Origin: Curvivirga sp965219885
Lineage (GTDB): Bacteria; Pseudomonadota; Alphaproteobacteria; UBA8366; Aestuariispiraceae
Direction of reading: 5' to 3'
Length of the DNA stretch: 64,000 nt
Assembly: GCF_965219885.1 (NCBI RefSeq)
Contig: NZ_CBDCOT010000009.1
Coordinates: 1,178,001 to 1,242,000 of the forward strand
The notes beneath the pieces were generated by a model. That model had not been told where the DNA came from and did not search any database. It saw only the letters and a program-made list of their open reading frames with translations. Position 1 is the first letter of the stretch, and each line of letters starts with the position of its first letter. Positions 51,255 through 59,820 of the stretch are shown piece by piece. The position numbers and the translations under genes were made by a program.

Positions 51255-51505
51255 TATACATTTCCCCCTATCTTAAATTACATATTATAATTGTAACTTA
51301 CAAATTTAGAATATTGCTTCGGTATGATGATACTAACACTATCGTCATTTAAAAATCTAATCTTTTCAGAGTTAAAAAGAAAAAAGCCAAGATTCTGGTC
51401 TAAGTTTTAATTTTCTAGTTTATGTGGATTTATTCTAAAATTTGCCTGGTGATATTGAAATCATGAGATATGTGTTTGAGGGGGCAAAACTTAGAGAGTT
51501 GAACA

Positions 51506-52399
51506 TTAAGGAATGTGCCGATAGGAACATAACCAGTCTACGACTTTCATAGTGATGGAGTCGGGCTCAATACTGCTGTCGTAGGTAGCATAATATCCTT
51601 GATTGGAAGTAGCGACCTCCTCCGAAGCACGAATGAGAGAGCCCTGCTGTATAAAGGCGTCTAGTAAGCCTGACCAACATAAGGCAACGCCTTCGCCAGC
51701 TACCGCAGCACCGACAAGCATGGAATAGCTATCAAACTCCAACGTCTTCTTTGGACTGATTTGGTTTGCACCAACTTCTGTAAACCAGCGTTTCCAGTCA
51801 AACCAGCGTTCCGGCGCATCTGACAATTCCAAAAGCTGCTCTTGTGCAAGATCGGCTAAGGATAAAAACTTATCTCTGTTTTCCAGATATTGCGGGGAGC
51901 ATACGGCATATACTTCCTCATCCAACATTTTTTTGTATTGAAGGTTATCCCATTCGCCTGCTCCGAAACGGATAGTAATATCGCTTCCTGTCGATCCTTT
52001 ATCATAATCGCTCGTTATAAGTCTAAGGTTCAAATTTGGAAAATTACGTCGCAATTCTGGTAATTTTGGCATCAGCCAAAATGACAAAAAACCGGAATAT
52101 GCTGCGATGGTGAACTTACGTTGAGAATGTCTTCCTCGCATATCGGAAACAACTGTTTCTAAACGACTTAGGCCTGATCTTAAAACTTCAAAAAGCTCAG
52201 TTCCTTCCTTGGTTAGAGACATGGGCTTAGAAGTTCTTTCAAACAGCTTAAACCCCAAATCTTCTTCAAGTAATGCGATGCGTCGACTGATCGCAGGTTG
52301 GGAAACATTTAGCTCTGCGGCGGCACGTGTAAAGGTACCGTGCCGTGCAGCTGCATCGAATGCAAGTAATGTTGTAAAAGGAGGAAGTATTTTTGACAT
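51506..52399 (-). CDS. LysR-family regulator (GcvA-like)
   Basis: A 297-residue LysR regulator. Its helix-turn-helix is FDAAARHGTFTRAAAELNVSQPAISRRIALLE, and the substrate-binding domain begins KFTIAAYSGFLSFWL. LPPFTTLLAFDAAARHGTF is the GcvA-subgroup start. It diverges from the acyl-CoA synthetase operon, 102 bp away, and an inverted repeat with an 11-base spacer lies directly upstream of its start codon, consistent with the usual self-repression and activation of the neighbour. Confidence 0.9.
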   Translation of the reverse strand: MSKILPPFTTLLAFDAAARHGTFTRAAAELNVSQPAISRRIALLEEDLGFKLFERTSKPMSLTKEGTELFEVLRSGLSRLETVVSDMRGRHSQRKFTIAAYSGFLSFWLMPKLPELRRNFPNLNLRLITSDYDKGSTGSDITIRFGAGEWDNLQYKKMLDEEVYAVCSPQYLENRDKFLSLADLAQEQLLELSDAPERWFDWKRWFTEVGANQISPKKTLEFDSYSMLVGAAVAGEGVALCWSGLLDAFIQQGSLIRASEEVATSNQGYYATYDSSIEPDSITMKVVDWLCSYRHIP

Positions 52400-52422
52400 T
52401 ATAACCTCAGCGTATAGTTATA
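52400..52422. promoter_or_regulatory. LysR-type recognition site
   Basis: TATAAC and GTTATA arms separated by 11 bases match the T-N11-A rule for LysR regulators. It touches the LysR start codon and lies about 80 bp upstream of the divergent synthetase gene. Confidence 0.55.
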
Positions 52423-52501
52423 TGACTTTTTTGGGCGTTTACAAAAAAATCATCTGAATGATACCTAAGTCAAGCCAATTATCTGACAGGAGATAGCTTC
52501 A

Positions 52502-54622
52502 GTGTTTGACAATGCCGTTTATACATCAGATGCGTCCTATGAGACTCATTTACTCGATCCGCTTTTGAAGCCCAAATCAGTAGCGTTGATTGGCGCATCG
52601 AGACGCCGAAATGCTGTGGGAAATGATATGGTCCGCAACCTAATACCTGCAGGATTTGACGGACGTATCTATCCTGTTAACCCGTCTTATGAGTCGCTTT
52701 ATGGTTGGACATGTTATCCTGATATTATGTCACTGCCTGAAACGGTAGATTTGGCTATTTTATCTGTCCCGAACCGTGTTTTGGAAGAAGTTGTGGATCA
52801 AGCAATTGCTTCTGGTGCACGGGCATTGGTTATCTTTGCAAGCGCCGAATTAGAAGGCGAAGAAGAAAGTGACCGACTACGTGACAGAATTGCCGAGAAA
52901 GCACGCAAGGCCGGGATACCTATTTGTGGTGCAAATGGTATGGGCTTTTTCAATCCCATTCATGGGTTTAGGGCATTTTCTGCCTTTCATCCAGACCCGA
53001 TTGAAATAGGTGGGTTAACCTATATTGCTCAGTCAGGCTCCTTGTTACAGGCTTTACTTTTTAATGATGAACGTCTCAGATTTAATCTTGCCGTTTCTAC
53101 GGGGCAAGAATTGGTGACCAATGCGGCTGATTATATGGATTATGCCCTTAACCAACCGGAGACGCGCGTTATTGCGATTGCATTGGAAGCTATTCGTGAC
53201 CCAGATGGTTTTGTGAAAGCTTTGAAGAAAGCTTATGCCCGCAAGATCCCTGTTATTATCTTGAAGCTTGGTAAGTCGGAAGCCGGTGCACGATTTGCGT
53301 TGAGCCACACAGGTGCGATCGCAGGCGATGCCAAAGTATATGAAGCGTTGTTTCGTCGTTACGGCGTTATCAGCGTTAATGATCTGGCTGAGATGGCTGC
53401 AACTGCGAAACTGATGCTCAATACCAAACTTATTGCTAAAGGTGGGGTGTCAGCCATTTTAGATTCAGGTGGTGAACGTCAGCTGATTGTTGATGTCGCC
53501 TCAGAAATGGATGTGCCATTCGCAGATATTTCAGAAAGAACTCAGACGGTATTAAAAGAAAATTTGGATTATGGCTTAACAGCGGAAAATCCTGTGGATG
53601 CCTGGGGGACCGGGCGTGATTATGAACAGGTATTTCAAAACTGCCTTACCGCCTTGATGCAAGATGATGATACAGCACTCTGCATTTTTGTGGTCGATTT
53701 AGGCGAAGAACTAGATCTTCATGCAGGATATGCACAGGTATGTGAAGCCGTTGCAAGGTCATCTGATAAACCTCTTGTGGTGATGACAAATTATAGTGCC
53801 TGGAGTCATCGTAAACATGCCATACGCTTGGCACGTTTAGGTATTTCGGTTCTGGATGGTACTGTCACTTCTTTCCGTGCCATTAAACATGCTTTGGATT
53901 ATCGTGATTTCCTTGCACAGCGGAAGGTGATTGAGGATCAACATATTGAAAATCCGCGGGCACAGTATTGGCGTGAACTTCTTGCCAATCGTAAATCTCC
54001 GTTAACAGAAGATGAAGGTTATGAGCTTCTAGCCGATTATGGGATTCAGACACCTTCCATTGCAATTGTGGAAAGCGAAGCTGAGCTAAAAGAAGCTGTG
54101 GATCGAGTTGGTTTGCCATTAGTAGCAAAAACTGCAGAGCCCGGCATTTTGCATAAAAGCGATGTTGGGGGTGTGGTTCTCAATATTGAAACGATTGATC
54201 AAGCTAAAAAGGCGTATGAGAAAATCAGCAAACTGGGACCACGTGTTCTTTTCAGCAGCATGCATAAAGGCACGGCGGAAATGGCCTTTGGACTGGTGCA
54301 GGATGAACAATTTGGCAGTTTCGTAATGGTTGCCTTCGGTGGTATCTGGATTGAGGTTTTAAAAGATAGCCAATTGGCGATGGTTCCTGTTGATCAGGAT
54401 GTGGCCTTACGTCGCATCAATGAACTGAAAATTGCCAAGGTTCTGGACGGGGTTCGTGGTGAACCACCTTGTGACAAACAAGCGCTTGTTAATACATACA
54501 TCAACCTCAGTAACATCGCGCAAGATTTAGGCGATTATATCGCGGAAATGGATATCAATCCTGTGTTGGTAAGCCCGGAGGGCGTGGTTGCGGTTGATAG
54601 TTTGATTGTTCCCAAAAATTAA
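52502..54622 (+). CDS. ADP-forming acyl-CoA synthetase (alpha-beta fused)
   Basis: A 706-residue enzyme of the acetate-CoA ligase (ADP-forming) family. The N-terminal CoA-binding domain starts KSVALIGASRRRNAVGN. The phospho-histidine motif ALSHTGAIAGD (His269) is intact. A C-terminal ATP-grasp part (about 485-706) has LPLVAKTAEPGILHKSDVGG and ends in the family EMDINPVLV. No GNAT domain is present, unlike Pat. The GTG start at 52502 has AGGAGA at good distance. With the two downstream genes it probably activates a short carboxylate such as acrylate or 3-hydroxypropionate (inference). Confidence 0.88.
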   Translation: MFDNAVYTSDASYETHLLDPLLKPKSVALIGASRRRNAVGNDMVRNLIPAGFDGRIYPVNPSYESLYGWTCYPDIMSLPETVDLAILSVPNRVLEEVVDQAIASGARALVIFASAELEGEEESDRLRDRIAEKARKAGIPICGANGMGFFNPIHGFRAFSAFHPDPIEIGGLTYIAQSGSLLQALLFNDERLRFNLAVSTGQELVTNAADYMDYALNQPETRVIAIALEAIRDPDGFVKALKKAYARKIPVIILKLGKSEAGARFALSHTGAIAGDAKVYEALFRRYGVISVNDLAEMAATAKLMLNTKLIAKGGVSAILDSGGERQLIVDVASEMDVPFADISERTQTVLKENLDYGLTAENPVDAWGTGRDYEQVFQNCLTALMQDDDTALCIFVVDLGEELDLHAGYAQVCEAVARSSDKPLVVMTNYSAWSHRKHAIRLARLGISVLDGTVTSFRAIKHALDYRDFLAQRKVIEDQHIENPRAQYWRELLANRKSPLTEDEGYELLADYGIQTPSIAIVESEAELKEAVDRVGLPLVAKTAEPGILHKSDVGGVVLNIETIDQAKKAYEKISKLGPRVLFSSMHKGTAEMAFGLVQDEQFGSFVMVAFGGIWIEVLKDSQLAMVPVDQDVALRRINELKIAKVLDGVRGEPPCDKQALVNTYINLSNIAQDLGDYIAEMDINPVLVSPEGVVAVDSLIVPKN

Positions 54623-54642
54623 AATTTAACAGGTATGATGCT

Positions 54643-55452
54643 ATGATTAATGATCTTGTAATTTATACAGTAAATGGTCCGATTGGTGAGATTACGCTTA
54701 ATCGTCCCCATAAATTAAATTCAATGACAGCAGATGTTATCGAGGCCTTGCATATCGCTATGGATAAAGCAGAGGCCGACGACAATGTGCGGGTTATTCT
54801 TCTGAAAGGGAATGGTAAATCCTTCTGCGCAGGTTTCGATTTGGGAGAAATGGAAGAAGACCCGGAAAAAGACGTGATGGGTCAGATGTTGAAAGCTGAT
54901 TTTGACATCATCATGCGTTTTTGGAATTCTCCTAAACCGACAATTTCTGCGGTCCAAGGATATGCATTGGGGGGCGGGTTTGAACTTGCCATGGCATGCG
55001 ACGTTACAATTGCATCGGATAATGCCGTTTTTGGGGAGCCGGAACCTAAATTTGGATCAGGCATAGTCGCCCTATTGCTGCCATGGTTAACCGGGCCGAA
55101 ACAAACCAAAGAAATGTTATTATTTGGCAATGATCGTATCGCCGCGAACCGTGCTGTTATGATGGGATTGGTAAATATTACTGTTCCTGCAGATGATTTG
55201 GAAAAAGAAGCCCGCGAAATGGCATTGCGCTCTGCAATGTTGGATACTTCGGCGGCACGTATGACAAAGGTTGCAATTAATAAAAGCTACAGCCAGATGG
55301 GTATGGAAGATGCGTTGCAACAAGCGTTGGATATTGATGTCGAGATCGAAACGACTGAAACGGATGAATCTCGTGCTTTCAAACAAATTCTGAATACCGA
55401 AGGCGTGAAAGCGGCAATTGCATGGCGTGAAGCTCGCTTTGCTGCAGCATAA
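54643..55452 (+). CDS. enoyl-CoA hydratase/isomerase family protein
   Basis: A 269-residue crotonase-fold protein. The oxyanion-hole motif is AGFDLGEMEED with LLKGNGKSFCAGF before it, and AVQGYALGGGFELAMACD is the second. The catalytic-glutamate region EPEPKFGSGIVALLLP has one acidic residue in the usual hydratase position. It starts 20 bp after the synthetase gene and is followed 26 bp later by the AcuI-like gene. In an acrylate or 3-hydroxypropionate route it would hydrate or dehydrate the CoA ester (inference). Confidence 0.88.
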   Translation: MINDLVIYTVNGPIGEITLNRPHKLNSMTADVIEALHIAMDKAEADDNVRVILLKGNGKSFCAGFDLGEMEEDPEKDVMGQMLKADFDIIMRFWNSPKPTISAVQGYALGGGFELAMACDVTIASDNAVFGEPEPKFGSGIVALLLPWLTGPKQTKEMLLFGNDRIAANRAVMMGLVNITVPADDLEKEAREMALRSAMLDTSAARMTKVAINKSYSQMGMEDALQQALDIDVEIETTETDESRAFKQILNTEGVKAAIAWREARFAAA

Positions 55453-55478
55453 ATCATATAAAAAAAGGGAAGAAGATT

Positions 55479-56468
55479 ATGACTTTTAATGCATTAGTCG
55501 TGGATAAAACCGATGACGGTATCACACAGGTAATTGAGACGCATACAGACGCACAATTGCCGGAAGGAAATGTGACCGTAAATGTTGAATATTCAACATT
55601 AAACTATAAGGATGGCCTTTGTCTGACGGGTAATGGTGGGCTTGTGCGCACTTATCCGCATGTGCCAGGTATTGATTATGCAGGCACCGTAGAGGCTTCG
55701 GATCATGAACGCTATCAACCCGGGGATAAGGTAGTCCTCACCGGATGGCGTGTTGGTGAGACGCGCTGGGGTGGTTATGCCCAAAAAACACGTATTGACG
55801 GTGATTTGTTGGTGCCATTGCCAGACGGATTAACAACCCGTGATGCTATGTCCGTCGGTACGGCGGGCATGGCGGCTATGCTGGCGGTCCTAGCATTGGA
55901 AGATCATGGAGTGACACCCGATAAAGGTGAGGTTCTAGTCACTGGTGCCTCTGGTGGTGTTGGAAGTATTGCGACGGCAATTTTGTCTAACCTTGGTTAT
56001 GAAGTTGCGGGTGTACGTGGTCTAGCCGATACGCCAGGATATATTGAATCCATGGGCGCAAGTCGTGTTATTCCGTTGGAAGATTTATCTGAAACAACGA
56101 AGCGTCCATTGGAAACTGAGACTTGGGCAGGTTGTGTGGATGCCGTGGGCGGTGACATGTTAGCGCGGGTATTGGGGCAAATGAACTATGGAGCTTCGGT
56201 TGCAGCTGTTGGTTTGGCCGGTGGGGCACAACTGCCAGCAACTGTAATCCCATTCCTGCTTCGTGGTGTGAATCTCTTAGGCATTGATAGCGTAATGCAG
56301 CCTTTTGAAAATCGCGTGCGTGCCTGGGAACGTATTGCAAAAGATCTACCACTTGAGAAACTAAACAACATGATCCAATGCGCCAATCTGAACGATTTAC
56401 CGACGCTTGGGAAAGACATTCTAAACGGTCAAGTTAAAGGCCGCATGTTGATTGATGTGAATTCATAA
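55479..56468 (+). CDS. acuI: AcuI/YhdH-type acryloyl-CoA reductase
   Basis: A 329-residue MDR-superfamily oxidoreductase without zinc ligands. STLNYKDGLCLTGNGGL and YPHVPGIDYAGTVE are characteristic of the YhdH/AcuI group, with VLVTGASGGVGSIATAIL for NADPH. AcuI reduces acryloyl-CoA to propionyl-CoA, and protects cells making acrylate from DMSP. I saw no DMSP lyase gene in the window. It is the last gene of the operon and ends before a terminator at 56522. Confidence 0.88.
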   Translation: MTFNALVVDKTDDGITQVIETHTDAQLPEGNVTVNVEYSTLNYKDGLCLTGNGGLVRTYPHVPGIDYAGTVEASDHERYQPGDKVVLTGWRVGETRWGGYAQKTRIDGDLLVPLPDGLTTRDAMSVGTAGMAAMLAVLALEDHGVTPDKGEVLVTGASGGVGSIATAILSNLGYEVAGVRGLADTPGYIESMGASRVIPLEDLSETTKRPLETETWAGCVDAVGGDMLARVLGQMNYGASVAAVGLAGGAQLPATVIPFLLRGVNLLGIDSVMQPFENRVRAWERIAKDLPLEKLNNMIQCANLNDLPTLGKDILNGQVKGRMLIDVNS

Positions 56469-56521
56469 GTTCAGAAATCAGCTTGTTAACCAATTAAAGA
56501 AATAAGAATGCCTCAAACTTA

Positions 56522-56555
56522 AACCCACTCCGTCTTACAGAAGGCAGAGTGGGTT
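56522..56555. terminator. terminator between acuI and TctDE operon
   Basis: AACCCACTC pairs with GAGTGGGTT at the outer stem, with an inner imperfect CTT/AAG pairing, followed by ATTTGTTT. It lies between the convergent acuI gene (ends 56468) and the PgtC-like gene (ends 56585). Confidence 0.75.
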
Positions 56556-56584
56556 ATTTGTTTGGGTTCGTCTGTATAGCCAAA

Positions 56585-57610
56585 TTAATATCTGTTGATG
56601 GATCTTTCCCAGTTTTCCAGAAAGATGCGTCTTTTCATTTGGTCCAGAAAAGCAAGTAACCCCACATCCAGTTTGATTGGTAAGATTGAAAATTGACCTA
56701 AATACGGCGTTAACCTGCTGACAATACTTGTATTTATTGGGATTAATGCGGTCTCTCTTGCCATAATCGATTGGCCTTCATATGAAAGGATAAATTGAAT
56801 AAAGGTTTCTGCTAATTCTTTTTGCTTGGATGATTTTGGAATGAAAGCTGAACGAGCCATTGCCAAGGTGTAATCAGACATCAATATCACGCCTAAATCA
56901 GGATTAGATTTTGCAAATTGTAGCGCATAGGACCCCAATACATTGTAACCATATACCAACTCTCCCTCTGCCACACGATTGAGTATATCCGACGTACAGC
57001 AATAGGTTTGGACATTTGCCCAACCCAAGCTTTCATTCAGCGTAAATATTTGATTACTATGAATACTATCTTGTGTTGCAAACATATATCCAACACCAGA
57101 TTCTTTAATGTCATATACACCTACGCGGTTCACATAGAAATCAGGATTTTGACGAATAGAAGCAATCAACACTTCCCGGTCCGTAGGAATATCCCTGTCC
57201 GAAAATGAAGGCTTATGATAAACGGCAACAACAGGTTCATAGGTAAAACCATATAATTCATTTCGCCATTGCGCCCATTCGGGTAAATTGAAATTAACTG
57301 TCGGCGTAAATTGATGAGCAAGCCCTTCATTTACAAGTTTAACCTGTAAATCCATTGAGGAACTGATAACGATATCTGTCTCAAACTCCGGATCATTTGA
57401 GTTTTCCAAAATCAGTTCCGCAAGTTCATTTGAATTATGATCATGATAGATAATATCAACATCAGGATATTTTTTCTCAAATCCTGCAAGTAATGCTGAG
57501 ATCGCAGTTTGATCTGTATTACTGCGAATATAGAGAGAGGTCGCATTTGCCACTGTTGTGAAAAAGAATATAGGTAGCAGGAAAGCAAAGGCTTTAAGAT
57601 GATTATTCAT
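56585..57610 (-). CDS. PgtC-like periplasmic binding protein of the TctDE operon
   Basis: A 341-residue exported protein with a signal peptide (FLLPIFFFTTVANAT). LYIRSNTDQTAISALLAGFEKKYPDVDII is a class-II binding-protein fold (Fe/thiamine/phosphoglycerate group), and GYNVLGSYALQFAKSNPDL is typical. No ABC permease adjoins it; instead its start lies inside the last codons of the TctE-like kinase gene (8-bp overlap ATGAATAA). That pattern recalls PgtC, the periplasmic regulatory protein beside the PgtAB two-component system, so a ligand-sensing role is inferred. The start at 57610 is preferred to the longer frame to 57655. Confidence 0.75.
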   Translation of the reverse strand: MNNHLKAFAFLLPIFFFTTVANATSLYIRSNTDQTAISALLAGFEKKYPDVDIIYHDHNSNELAELILENSNDPEFETDIVISSSMDLQVKLVNEGLAHQFTPTVNFNLPEWAQWRNELYGFTYEPVVAVYHKPSFSDRDIPTDREVLIASIRQNPDFYVNRVGVYDIKESGVGYMFATQDSIHSNQIFTLNESLGWANVQTYCCTSDILNRVAEGELVYGYNVLGSYALQFAKSNPDLGVILMSDYTLAMARSAFIPKSSKQKELAETFIQFILSYEGQSIMARETALIPINTSIVSRLTPYLGQFSILPIKLDVGLLAFLDQMKRRIFLENWERSINRY

Positions 57611-59018
57611 TTTCGTTCTGCCTTTTAATTGAAATGATAACTCCCAATCCGCCAAGTTTTGAGTTTGTTAACTCTACATCTGCCTGATGTGATTCCATCA
57701 CCTCCTTCACAATTGCCAAACCCAAGCCGCTATGATTTGGCTTATTGGTAAAGGAAGAAAAACGATTAAACACTTCGTGACGATTTTCTTTCGGGATGCC
57801 GGGGCCGGCGTCGTCAATTTTCAATATGATATCAGATTGAGTTTGATGAAGAGATATCACGATTTTGTTTTTAGATGGGCCATGATTGATGGCGTTTTCA
57901 ATGAGGTTAATCAAAGCTTCACGTAATGAAATTTCATCTCCTAAAATAGAATAATCCGTTTTTCCATGATCTTGGATATCGAGTGAAAATTCAATTTCAG
58001 AGGCAACATGGTCCTGCACCATCTTTTTTAGCGTTTTTACGATCAGTTCATCTAGTTTTAATATTTGTGGAGGTTGTTTGTCTGACCGATGAATAACCAT
58101 GGCGTGAGAGAGTAGTTGATTTGTTAACCGTATTGTCCGACCTGCTAAATTATCTATCTTTTGCAATCTTTCATGTAATTGTTTTGGATCTTCCGCCCCA
58201 AGAGAAACTTCCAATTGTGATTTAAGCGCACTTAAAGAAGTACGTGTTTGATGTGCAACATTTGCGATAAAGTTCTGAGTATTATCAAGGCTTTGCTTAT
58301 GTCGCGAGATAAGGCTGTTAATGGACTTAACCAAACTTTGAACTTCTCGTGGTGGTGAAGAAGGCAAAGGAGAAAAATCCGTTGGTTCACGCATGCGCAA
58401 CTCTCTTTCGATCCCAATCAATGGATAAAGAGCGCGATTAATACCATACCAGACACATAATAATCCCCCAATTGTGATAACAATAGAAATAGCCAGTCCA
58501 CTCAGAATGAGTTCCCACATGAGTTGATTTCGCGCAATCGTCGTTTGGCCAATTTGAACCGTAATCCATTGAGAGCGATTATATCCGCTTAAAAAACGTG
58601 ACTGTAGAATGAAGCGCATGGGTTCATCACTATAATCCGCATTGTAATAGATCGCTTGATTAGAAAATTTCTGATCATCGGGAAGTGGTAATTCATCCCG
58701 CCCGGTAAGAGTTTGGCCATCAAATCCGGACACTCGATAAAATACTCTGTCCTCTTTAGCTAGACCAATTAACTGTAATGCAGAATAGGGAATATCTACG
58801 GAAGGCCCTTCTGGTGTTAAGGAAATTCTTTCAAGGATGGATAAAGCTGCCCCGGCTAAGAGACGATCATATGCACGGTTTGAGGCATCTTGTGCATAGC
58901 GCCATAGACCGATTGAGATGATACATATAATCACGATAAATCCGATTGCCATGCCAACCAGTAATCTCTGGCGTAAGGAGGGTTGAACAGTGTCAGATGT
59001 CTTCGTCAACATGTGCAA
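57603..59018 (-). CDS. TctE-like sensor histidine kinase
   Basis: A 471-residue membrane kinase. TM1 is about 20-38, a TctE-type periplasmic domain spans about 39-165, and TM2 about 167-192. A linker leads to the H-box FIANVAHQTRTSLSALK (His256; Gln-Thr-Arg replaces the usual Glu-Leu-Arg). The ATPase part has NLIENAINHGP, DDAGPGIP and SGLGLAIVKEV. It would sense a tricarboxylate directly or via the periplasmic protein encoded next. Its start overlaps the regulator gene stop by 26 bp. The unusual H-box HQTRT is the normal TctE-family form. Confidence 0.88.
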   Translation of the reverse strand: MHMLTKTSDTVQPSLRQRLLVGMAIGFIVIICIISIGLWRYAQDASNRAYDRLLAGAALSILERISLTPEGPSVDIPYSALQLIGLAKEDRVFYRVSGFDGQTLTGRDELPLPDDQKFSNQAIYYNADYSDEPMRFILQSRFLSGYNRSQWITVQIGQTTIARNQLMWELILSGLAISIVITIGGLLCVWYGINRALYPLIGIERELRMREPTDFSPLPSSPPREVQSLVKSINSLISRHKQSLDNTQNFIANVAHQTRTSLSALKSQLEVSLGAEDPKQLHERLQKIDNLAGRTIRLTNQLLSHAMVIHRSDKQPPQILKLDELIVKTLKKMVQDHVASEIEFSLDIQDHGKTDYSILGDEISLREALINLIENAINHGPSKNKIVISLHQTQSDIILKIDDAGPGIPKENRHEVFNRFSSFTNKPNHSGLGLAIVKEVMESHQADVELTNSKLGGLGVIISIKRQNENE

Positions 59019-59667
59019 TATATCCTAACCCACGGATTGTTTTAATATGAAATGGTGTTCCCCCTAATTTTTTGCGCAATCGTGTCAAAGATTGTTCTAC
59101 GGCATTCAGGCTCGGGGCTTCATCAAAAGTATATATATGGTCTGCTAGTTCCTCTTTGGTTAATACCCGATCTAGATTTGATAAAAACAACTCAAAAAGT
59201 TGAACTTCTCTATTCCTTAACTCCAAGTCACGGCCCGCTAATGTTGCACGTTTTGAGGCACTGTCATATGCCAATTCGCCAATTCTAAATTCATTTTTTG
59301 CATTTCCAGATTTACGGCGCGCAAGAACGCGACAACGGGCTAATAGTTCCCTAAAATCAAATGGTTTTAAAAGATAATCATCCGCACCAGCATCTAGGCC
59401 AGTAACACGGTCACTGACTTCGGAACGCGCGGTTAAAAGTAAAACCGGGGTGTCATCATTGCGCGCCCGCAAAGATCGCAACACATCAAATCCGCTCTTG
59501 CCGGGCAGGTTCACATCCAGAATAACCAGTTCAAACTGACTAAAACGCAGTAAATCATTGGCGACTTCGCCATTGACTTCATGATCAATGGCATGCCCTT
59601 CCGCTTTGAATCTTTCCAGAATGGTTTCCGCAAGATCCTGATTATCTTCGATTAACAAAATTCTCAT
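58993..59667 (-). CDS. TctD-like OmpR-family response regulator
   Basis: A 224-residue regulator. The receiver has the acidic pair in LLIEDNQDLAE, the phosphoacceptor Asp51 in LVILDVNLPGKSG, Thr/Ser LLTAR and the conserved LLKPFDF lysine. The C-terminal winged helix (about 125-220) contains RNREVQLFELFLSNLDRVLTKEELADHIY and ALNAVEQSLTRLRKKLG-like segment. It faces tctCBA across a 153-bp gap that carries four 11-bp-spaced GTCAG repeats. The ATG at 59667 is preferred to the longer frame because it starts MRILLIEDN. Confidence 0.9.
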   Translation of the reverse strand: MRILLIEDNQDLAETILERFKAEGHAIDHEVNGEVANDLLRFSQFELVILDVNLPGKSGFDVLRSLRARNDDTPVLLLTARSEVSDRVTGLDAGADDYLLKPFDFRELLARCRVLARRKSGNAKNEFRIGELAYDSASKRATLAGRDLELRNREVQLFELFLSNLDRVLTKEELADHIYTFDEAPSLNAVEQSLTRLRKKLGGTPFHIKTIRGLGYIAHVDEDI

Positions 59668-59717
59668 ATCCAGATCATAACGCACATAAAGCCAGAGTTC
59701 AGCCAAAAATACGGTAT

Positions 59718-59761
59718 GTCAGTTTCGTGTCAGAAAACCGTCAGGCTAATGTCAGTTTCCT
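59718..59761. promoter_or_regulatory. tandem TctD binding array, four GTCAG repeats
   Basis: GTCAG starts at 59718, 59729, 59740 and 59751, exactly 11 bp apart. The first and last copies extend to ATGTCAGTTTC. The array ends 60 bp before the tctC ATG, next to a possible -10 (CATAAT at 59783-59788). OmpR-family regulators such as PhoB bind direct repeats at 11 bp. Confidence 0.7.
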
Positions 59762-59820
59762 TCGATATAAGGCCATACCTTACATAATAATGATCTAGTT
59801 GTGCCTTTGGGAGGTTACTT

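Noticed and set aside
51278..51296. TTACA-N9-TGTAA inverted repeat upstream of the binding protein
   Set aside because: Arms are only 5 bases in very AT-rich DNA; expected by chance.
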